Source of the DNA: Candidatus Sumerlaeota bacterium
Lineage (GTDB): Bacteria; Sumerlaeota; Sumerlaeia; SLMS01
Reading direction: 5' to 3'
DNA: 5,302 nt
NCBI GenBank assembly: GCA_020850785.1
Contig: JADZDZ010000202.1
Span: forward strand, 1 to 5,302
The notes under the pieces were generated by a model that worked only from the letters and a program-made list of their open reading frames with translations, was not told the origin of the DNA and did not search any database. Of this stretch, positions 1-5,302 are shown one piece after another. Position 1 is the first letter of the stretch, and every line of letters begins with the position of its first letter. A program made the translations under genes and the position numbers.

Positions 1-1
1 C

Positions 2-412
2 TATTTCGTGCCGGAGGCGATCGCCGAACAACTGGAGTTCAAGATCGATTTCCTCACGGCCTTCAGCGTCTCGCTGCTGGCGAGTCCGCCGGCGGCGGCG
101 TTCGCGGGATTGTTCCTTGCGGTGTCGATCTTCGCGCGCAGCTTCAAGGAGGCGCAGAATTATCTCTCCCCCTTCGGCCTCGCGTGGATTGTCCCCGCGA
201 TGGCGGGCATGATTCCCGGCTACGAACTTACTTGGAAGCAGGCGGCCATTCCGCTCGTGAATGTCACCATGCTGTCGAAGGAATTCCTGAAGGGAAACAT
301 CAACTGGGGATATTACGTGCTGACGTTCGGATCATGCTTCGCATTCGCCGCGATCTGCGTGGCGTACTGCGTCTATCAATTCAGACGCGAGGAAGTGCTC
401 TTCCGGTCCTAG
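2..412 (+). CDS. ABC-2/NatB-type ABC transporter permease, C-terminal part (5' end outside window)
   Basis: This is the membrane permease subunit of an ABC exporter. NatB works with the ATPase NatA, in the best-known case for sodium efflux. Reading is open from base 2 to the TAG at 410-412, giving 136 visible residues; a GTG at 8-10 is in frame but lies mid-protein, so the true start is before the window. Visible hydrophobic segments are at about residues 17-44, 57-72 and 103-125. Between them sits ARSFKEAQNYLSPFG (45-59), which resembles the 'A-x-S-x-K-E-A-Q-x-Y-L-x-P' block typical of NatB-like permeases. It is followed by VPAMAGMIPGYEL and by IPLVNVTMLSKEFLKG, another family-typical stretch. 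The protein ends REEVLFRS, matching the usual charged 'F-x-R-E-E-V-L-F' tail. The family call rests on remembered motif patterns; sodium as substrate is not shown. The gene converges on the neighbouring operon, so a functional link is unlikely. Confidence 0.8.
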   Translation, partial: YFVPEAIAEQLEFKIDFLTAFSVSLLASPPAAAFAGLFLAVSIFARSFKEAQNYLSPFGLAWIVPAMAGMIPGYELTWKQAAIPLVNVTMLSKEFLKGNINWGYYVLTFGSCFAFAAICVAYCVYQFRREEVLFRS

Positions 413-442
413 GAAATTCCTTGAATGCGTGCGCGTGGGGGC

Positions 443-464
443 CTGCGTAGCGAAGGCGATGCAG
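443..464. terminator. Weak hairpin between convergent genes, possible terminator
   Basis: In the 62-base gap (413-474) between the permease stop and the stop of the convergent Agl23-like gene, CTGCGT (443-448) can pair with ATGCAG (459-464), including one G-T pair. After an A-G mismatch, GC (450-451) pairs with GC (456-457), closing a GAAG loop. A second, overlapping option pairs AAGGCG (453-458) with CGCCTT (471-476) across a 12-base loop. Neither is followed by a run of T on either strand, so this is not a classical intrinsic terminator. It may act with Rho or be chance. Nothing else is visible in the gap. Confidence 0.22.
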
Positions 465-474
465 TAGTAGCGCC

Positions 475-3075
475 TTAATACAGGTCCTTCCTGACACAAA
501 ACAAATACATGGAGCCGGAGAAGGTGCCGCCGCCCGGTGAGCCGCCATCGAAAGTTTCGCGGAGCAGCAGATAGCGCCAGACCTTTCGCCATTCCATCAT
601 CGCGTCGTAGGCTTGGCCTGCCTGTGCGGTGTTGTCGAGGTAATGGCCGGGAATCATCATCTTCCATATGTTGCCCAAGCGGTTTGCGTCGAGGGGCTTT
701 GGCAGCCAAAAGCGAATGGCGTAGCCGCGATAGATGAGATACTTTTCCGCAAGCTGGGGATTGGTTTTGTCCGCGTCCTCGTTGGCAAAAATGAAATGCG
801 GGTTTTCATCGATGAGTTTCTGAAGGTTCTTCTCCTCCTTCCACTCCACGTTGCGCAAATACCAGCGCATGGGCCAAATCACCTGATCCGACTGGATGCC
901 AACGCGAAGGTCCTTTGCCTTCAGGGGATCATTGTTTTGTAGAATCCAATAGAGTGTCTTGGTCTTCGGTTCCACGCGCGCGGAGGCGATTGCCCGGTAG
1001 TCCATGATGTATCGTGCATCGGCCAAAACCTGCGGAGTCGTGTGGCCGTAAACCATCCGCTCCCGCACGTCATCGGCATTCCGGAAATTCAGGTTGAAGG
1101 AACCCTTCGCGCACCAAAGAAGCGACAGGCCAAGGAGTGCGAAGTATGCGCCGCGCTGGGCCGGGAGGTGGATGCGCGCGTGGATGCGCTGGGCGTAGTA
1201 GGCGGCGAGAAGTATGCACGGCATCATGGCGTGAATGCCGACCTGCGGCACCGCTTCGCGGGCGTAGGAGGCGGCGCCTGCGGCGGTCACGAACCACCAA
1301 ATGAGAAATGCGTGAAAACGCTCACCACGCTCCAGCGCCCGCCAAGTTAGAATCGTCGCGAAGAAGACGAGAACGAAAACAATCGCGAGGCTGAAACCGC
1401 CGTCGAAGTTGAACTGAATTTCCATGAACTCCGCGAAGCTGACGTGGCGATTCTTCAGCATCACCGGCGCGCCGTGGCGGTAGAGGCTGTCGTTGAAGAT
1501 GGCGTTCCAATGGTCGCCGGTGAATGTCTGAATCGAATAAACAATCAACACAAGGAACGAGAGCGGCAGCAGTACGCGCGAGGCCTTTGGCAACGCGAAC
1601 GAAAGGACGCCAATGGCGGCTGCGGCGAGTGCGATGACCTTCGCGTAGCTGATGCCAATGGGCTCCAGTGCGCCGCCGCCATCCGGCATCACTTCCATGC
1701 CACTGAACAACAGTTTGTGAAACGCAAGAACGGGGATGATGAAGAGAAACCAGGCGAGCGCGCCAAAGCGCGACGTGCGCTTTGCGAACAATCCCGCAAC
1801 CCACACCGCCAGCACCAACAACAGCGACGGCGTTTCGTAGATGGCAATGTTCAGTAGGTGCTGGTGAAAAGGGCCACCGATTCTTCCCCATTCATGCTGG
1901 CCACCCCAGTAGGCCCACGTCTTTGCAAAAATTTCAAAGGGGCCGATGGGATTGCGGAAAAAAGTGGTGAAGATGAAAAGGTAGCAGAAAAATCCCAGAG
2001 CCATCCCGCCCGCCAACCCCCACCGGGCGGCGTGGATGCGCTCGCACGCCGCGCGCACAACATCCCGCTGGCCCAAGCGGCGCTCATAGGCGGTTTTCAG
2101 GATGCTGAACACCGTCAGCAAACCCACAAACATTCCCGCATACACAATCCGCCACAGCATCGGGGAGGCCGCTGCGCCTGCCTCACGTGCCTGCTCCGCA
2201 CTCAGGCCATCCCAGCCGAGTGCGAGCGGAATGGACAGCACATCGCGCAATATCCAATCGTGGCCGATTTCCTTGATCACATCGTCATCGTAATGGATTC
2301 CCTCGAAAACCTGCGTGATGATGAGTGCAATGAACGACCATGCAAGCAGCGCCAGAAGGAGCGCGCTGGGGAACCGACGCGGCGGCGTATTGTGATCAAT
2401 GCCGCCGAAATTCTTTCCGCGCACCACCCACGCACACAGGTCCCCCAGCACCAGCAGAATGAGGAATGTGAAGATGGAGAAGAAGACAAAGAGCGAACTG
2501 GCCTTTGTGCTGAAAAGTATCCACGATCCGACACACGCGCTTGCAAGCCATGCACTGCTGCGGCTGCGCCACCAATGCCCCAGACTGGCGATGATCCATA
2601 GGGAGTTGAATAAATAGAGCGAATCCATGTGCAGAAATCGCTGGAACGCGGTGATGCCGGGTGAGAGCGAATAGAACGCGAGTGCAACCCACGTTCCCAT
2701 TGTTCCCAGCCAGGGTCGCAGCGCGTACACCCAGAAGAATCCGCCAACTCCCAGCAGAGCAACGCCCAGCCGCATGGTGTAGTCCGACGTGCCAAAAATA
2801 TGGAAAACAAGCGCCTGCAACTCCATCATGGTCGGACCATGTAGAATTGGCAGATAGTTGTAATCCAATTTGTCAAACAACTGATAGTAAGTGTAATAAA
2901 CAAACAGGGATTCGTCGTGCATGATCGCCTTCCAGCCGAGATCATACAGGCGTGTCATCATGCAAACGAGGAAGAGAAAAACAAACGATGCCGCAACCCA
3001 CACACGCTTCGTGTGGATCGCGTCAATGCGCGGAAACGCAGGGACGACGGAAGGGTTTTCCGCCACGGCGATCAT
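475..3075 (-). CDS. Agl23-like (TIGR03663/COG4745) GT-C membrane glycosyltransferase, complete, second gene of tandem pair
   Basis: This is a complete 866-residue membrane protein, probably a GT-C type glycosyltransferase using a polyprenyl-linked sugar donor; substrate and acceptor are unknown. The N-terminal tail (1-23) precedes TM1 (about 24-41). The first loop has LGWKAIMHDES (H53, D54, E55) and then LPILHGPTMMELQALVF, the hallmark 'HDE...LHGP' pattern of the family. SPGITAFQRFLHMD (138-151) supplies a second acidic motif. About 14-16 hydrophobic segments run to about residue 657. Conserved loops include AYWGGQHEWGRIGGPF (388-403), YETPSLL (413-419) and SYAREAVPQVGIHAMMP (603-619). A soluble C-terminal region of about 209 residues carries IWPMRWYLRN, NIWKMMIPGHY, RYLLLRETFDGG and the terminal VRKDLY. 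The ATG directly follows the TAG of the upstream paralogue and gives a sensible cytoplasmic tail; the next Met codons (39-40) would delete TM1. The general GT39/PMT_2 family is an alternative label. Membrane GT-C identity is firm, catalytic activity inferred. Confidence 0.8.
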   Translation of the reverse strand: MIAVAENPSVVPAFPRIDAIHTKRVWVAASFVFLFLVCMMTRLYDLGWKAIMHDESLFVYYTYYQLFDKLDYNYLPILHGPTMMELQALVFHIFGTSDYTMRLGVALLGVGGFFWVYALRPWLGTMGTWVALAFYSLSPGITAFQRFLHMDSLYLFNSLWIIASLGHWWRSRSSAWLASACVGSWILFSTKASSLFVFFSIFTFLILLVLGDLCAWVVRGKNFGGIDHNTPPRRFPSALLLALLAWSFIALIITQVFEGIHYDDDVIKEIGHDWILRDVLSIPLALGWDGLSAEQAREAGAAASPMLWRIVYAGMFVGLLTVFSILKTAYERRLGQRDVVRAACERIHAARWGLAGGMALGFFCYLFIFTTFFRNPIGPFEIFAKTWAYWGGQHEWGRIGGPFHQHLLNIAIYETPSLLLVLAVWVAGLFAKRTSRFGALAWFLFIIPVLAFHKLLFSGMEVMPDGGGALEPIGISYAKVIALAAAAIGVLSFALPKASRVLLPLSFLVLIVYSIQTFTGDHWNAIFNDSLYRHGAPVMLKNRHVSFAEFMEIQFNFDGGFSLAIVFVLVFFATILTWRALERGERFHAFLIWWFVTAAGAASYAREAVPQVGIHAMMPCILLAAYYAQRIHARIHLPAQRGAYFALLGLSLLWCAKGSFNLNFRNADDVRERMVYGHTTPQVLADARYIMDYRAIASARVEPKTKTLYWILQNNDPLKAKDLRVGIQSDQVIWPMRWYLRNVEWKEEKNLQKLIDENPHFIFANEDADKTNPQLAEKYLIYRGYAIRFWLPKPLDANRLGNIWKMMIPGHYLDNTAQAGQAYDAMMEWRKVWRYLLLRETFDGGSPGGGTFSGSMYLFCVRKDLY

Positions 3076-5302
3076 CTAGAACAGGTCCTTCCGATAGCAG
3101 AAGATATACTCAAAGCTGCTGACGGCAGGATAGGGCCGATCAGTGCCCTCAAAGGTCTCGCGGAATACAAGGTAGCGGAAAATGCGTTCCCAATCCAGTT
3201 TCGCCTGACGCGCTTCCGTTTCGGTTTTTCCTGAAATATAGTGGCCGGGAATCATTGTCTTCCAAATATTCACAAGCGACTTCGGAGAGATCGTATTCGG
3301 CGTCCAGAACGTCGTTCCCCGCCCGCGCATGATGTGGTATTTTTCTGACAGCGCGGGGAATTTTTCCACGTCGCCGGGATCAAGGAAGAGAAATTCCCAT
3401 CCTTCCTCGATCGCCTTGGCCGGGTCGGAACCCTCCGTGTAGGCAAGGTTGCGAAGATACCACTTTGACGGCCACGTCACCTGATCGAGCGGACGCATGT
3501 AAATCCGCACGTCCTTGTGATTCTTCACGTCGTTGTAGTCGGCCAGATAGTGATAACGCCCGTCGGGGTCCTTCTTCAACGAAGCGATCTCCGCATAGCG
3601 CAGCACAAAATCGATGTGCGATTTCACGTCGCGATTGTTCGGCCCGTAGGCCATGCGCTCGCGCGGATCGTCGGGACTGCGCAGGTTCAGGTTGAACGTT
3701 GCCTTCATGGAATAGAGCGTCATGAGGCCCACGCAACAGGCGGCCACCCAATGCAGCGCGCGGCTGTGGGGGCGCGTGTAGAACTTGTTTACGTAGCTTG
3801 CGGCCAGCAGTATTGTCGGCATCATGGCGTGGATACCGACCTGCGGAACGGCCTCGCGCGCGTAGCTGGCGGCGCCCGTCGCTGTCACGGCCCACCACAC
3901 GAGAAACGCGTGGAAACGCTCCCCCTTCTCCAGGGCGTGCCATGTGTGGATTGTCGCGAAGAAAATCAGCACGAGCACGATCGCGAGCGATGATCCGCCG
4001 TCGAAGTTGTAGTGGATTTCCATCGATTGCGCCAGCGTGGCATGGCGCGTTTTCAGCATGACGGGAAGCCCGTCGCGATAAATGGGCGCAGCCATCGCCT
4101 TCTCCCAAGCATCGCTGGAGAAATACGCGACGGAATAGACGACAAGCGCAACCAGCGCGAGCGGCAGGATCGCCCTGCCGACCTTCGGAACTATGAGGCT
4201 CGCGACAAATCCTGCGATCAAGAAGAGAAGAATTGGCTTCATGAAGTTGATGTTCATGAACGCGAGGGTGCCGCCTTCCTCCGGAACGTACTGCAGTTTG
4301 CTGAACAGCAATTTGTGAAACGCGGCGGCGGCGATGAACATGAGGACGAACGCATAGCCAGTGGTGTGCGACCAACGGATGCGGAAAAGCGCCAACGTCC
4401 ACGCAAAGAAAACAATCAGCAAGCTCGGCGTTTCATAGAGCAGGATGTTCGTCATGTGCTGCGTGAAGGGGCCCTCGATGCGCCCGATGTCATGCTGTCC
4501 GCCCCAATAGGCCCACGTCTGCTTGTAAATTTCGAACGGACCAATCTCATATCGGAAGAGCGTTGTATAGACCGCCAGATAGAAGCAGAGGCACAGGCAC
4601 AAGCCACCGATCATGTACCAGCGATTGTCCACCATAAGCCGCCACAGGTGTGTGAGGAATTCCGTGCGGCCGATGCGCCGATCGACGGAGAACTTCATGA
4701 AGCCCGCGATCGCCAGCGCGCCGATGATAAGCGCGATGTAGAATTTCTGCCAGAAGCCCGTGGTCTCCACCGCCGGCACCACGGCGACGGACTGCGCCTC
4801 CGCGACACCGGGCCAATTCAGCGCCAACGGGATCGAGTGCACATCCTTCAGCGGAAAATCATGGCCGGAGACGGTGACGACGCTCGGTTCGAAGCTGATT
4901 CCTTCAAACGACTGCGTGAGGACCAGCGTCACTGCCACGACGAAGATCGTCGCGACGAGAATGACTGCGGGAAACCGTGGCGCCGGCTTCAGGAAATCGC
5001 GAAGACGAACATCCTTTCCGTGATGGATGTACGCGACAAAGTCGTGAATGACATAAAGAATGAAGAATGTAATGACTGAAAAATAGACGACAACGGCGCT
5101 GGCCTTGTTGGTGAAGAGCGCCGTCACTGCAAGCATGGCGGACACACCCCACCAACCGGAGCGCGTGCGCCACCAATTGGCAAAACCACAGACTATCCAA
5201 AGCGTGTTAAAGAGGAAGAGCGCATCGTTGTGAAAGAAGCGATGGAAGAAGGCGATGCCGGGCGAAAGCGAGTAGAAGAGAAGAGCGAACCATGTTCCCG
5301 CC
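3076..5302 (-). CDS. Agl23-like (TIGR03663/COG4745) GT-C membrane glycosyltransferase paralogue, N-terminus outside window
   Basis: This is the upstream gene of the tandem pair, open at the right edge, with 741 codons visible (first full codon 5301-5299). A GTG at 5145-5143 could be taken as a start, but coding continues upstream of it with AGTWFALLFYSLSPG and AFFHRFFHNDALFLFNTLW, which align with GTWVALAFYSLSPG and AFQRFLHMDSLYLFNSLW of the downstream protein. About 125 N-terminal residues, including TM1 and the expected HDE loop, are therefore missing only because the window ends. Numbering from the visible end, landmarks are RFFHND (21-26), AYWGGQHDIGRIEGPF (264-279), YETPSLL (289-295), NFDGGSSLAIV (432-442), SYAREAVPQVGIHAMMP (479-495), WPSKWYLRN, NIWKTMIPGHY, RYLVFRETFEG and the C-terminal YRKDLF. 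It alternates hydrophobic segments with short loops to about residue 533, then has a soluble C-terminal region. Its role is as inferred for its neighbour, a polyprenyl-sugar-dependent membrane transferase, with substrate unknown. Its promoter and any upstream operon genes lie beyond the window. Confidence 0.8.
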   Translation of the reverse strand, partial: AGTWFALLFYSLSPGIAFFHRFFHNDALFLFNTLWIVCGFANWWRTRSGWWGVSAMLAVTALFTNKASAVVVYFSVITFFILYVIHDFVAYIHHGKDVRLRDFLKPAPRFPAVILVATIFVVAVTLVLTQSFEGISFEPSVVTVSGHDFPLKDVHSIPLALNWPGVAEAQSVAVVPAVETTGFWQKFYIALIIGALAIAGFMKFSVDRRIGRTEFLTHLWRLMVDNRWYMIGGLCLCLCFYLAVYTTLFRYEIGPFEIYKQTWAYWGGQHDIGRIEGPFTQHMTNILLYETPSLLIVFFAWTLALFRIRWSHTTGYAFVLMFIAAAAFHKLLFSKLQYVPEEGGTLAFMNINFMKPILLFLIAGFVASLIVPKVGRAILPLALVALVVYSVAYFSSDAWEKAMAAPIYRDGLPVMLKTRHATLAQSMEIHYNFDGGSSLAIVLVLIFFATIHTWHALEKGERFHAFLVWWAVTATGAASYAREAVPQVGIHAMMPTILLAASYVNKFYTRPHSRALHWVAACCVGLMTLYSMKATFNLNLRSPDDPRERMAYGPNNRDVKSHIDFVLRYAEIASLKKDPDGRYHYLADYNDVKNHKDVRIYMRPLDQVTWPSKWYLRNLAYTEGSDPAKAIEEGWEFLFLDPGDVEKFPALSEKYHIMRGRGTTFWTPNTISPKSLVNIWKTMIPGHYISGKTETEARQAKLDWERIFRYLVFRETFEGTDRPYPAVSSFEYIFCYRKDLF
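3086..3092 (-). promoter_or_regulatory. Shine-Dalgarno-like site for the second Agl23-like gene, inside the end of the first
   Basis: On the minus strand, GGAAGGA lies 10 bases before the ATG at 3075-3073. It contains AAGGA, a five-base match to the anti-Shine-Dalgarno consensus, at a slightly long but workable spacing. It overlaps the Arg-Lys-Asp codons near the C-terminus of the upstream protein, and the upstream TAG abuts the ATG directly. This supports the chosen start and suggests translational coupling. Caution: the same bases also occur at the 3' end of the downstream gene (480-491), where no following minus-strand gene is visible, so the match may simply reflect the conserved RKDL codons. 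Confidence 0.5.

Noticed and set aside
8..10. GTG as the start of the NatB-like permease
   Set aside because: The frame is open to the window edge, and a 134-residue product would lack most of the permease; the visible part matches only the C-terminal end of the family.
413..474. Small RNA or small gene in the convergent gap
   Set aside because: The 62 bases hold only weak overlapping hairpins, with no promoter-like elements and no plausible start with a ribosome binding site.
1858..2601. 247-codon open frame on the + strand opposite the downstream Agl23-like gene
   Set aside because: It is low-complexity, rich in Arg, His and Gln, with no recognisable motif. It lies fully inside a confidently assigned gene on the other strand.
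3076..3078. In-frame interruption splitting one long gene into two
   Set aside because: Both sides carry the same motifs in the same order and each has its own C-terminal RKDL tail, so these are two paralogous genes and not halves of one.
4012..5079. 355-codon open frame on the + strand, antisense to the upstream Agl23-like gene
   Set aside because: Its product is a run of charged residues without domain-like pattern, as expected opposite a hydrophobic coding region, and the minus-strand frame there has clear family motifs.
5143..5145. GTG as the start codon of the upstream Agl23-like gene
   Set aside because: The frame stays open to the window edge, and the 52 upstream codons align with the paralogue, including the RFFHND motif, so the real start is outside.

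Overview
The window is coding almost throughout and holds three genes, two of which run off its edges. No organism marker is present. The DNA is moderately GC-rich by eye. A bacterial NatB-like permease next to large Agl23-type membrane proteins suggests an environmental bacterium; Planctomycetes-like or related candidate phyla are possible, but this is a weak inference.

Layout: (1) Positions 1-412, + strand, are the last 136 codons of an ABC-2/NatB-type ABC transporter permease. (2) Positions 413-474 are a 62-base gap between convergent genes, with one imperfect hairpin and no U-rich terminator. (3) Positions 475-3075, - strand, are a complete 866-residue polytopic membrane protein of the Agl23-like (TIGR03663/COG4745) GT-C glycosyltransferase group. 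(4) Positions 3076-5302, - strand, are a second protein of the same family. It is open at the right edge, with 741 residues visible, and is collinear with the first from about residue 126 of that protein to the end.

The two Agl23-like genes are transcribed right to left. The stop codon of the upstream gene (TAG, 3078-3076) directly abuts the ATG of the downstream gene (3075-3073), and a Shine-Dalgarno-like GGAAGGA lies inside the last codons of the upstream gene. This indicates one operon with probable translational coupling. The pair looks like an old tandem duplication: several blocks are nearly identical in protein but differ at synonymous positions in DNA.

The likely role is transfer or handling of polyprenyl-linked sugars at the membrane for a surface glycan or glycoprotein. 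This rests on family resemblance and on GT-C-like acidic motifs (HDE in the first loop, RFLHMD/RFFHND in the next). Substrate and acceptor cannot be read from the window. The NatB-like permease is convergent and probably belongs to an unrelated transcription unit.
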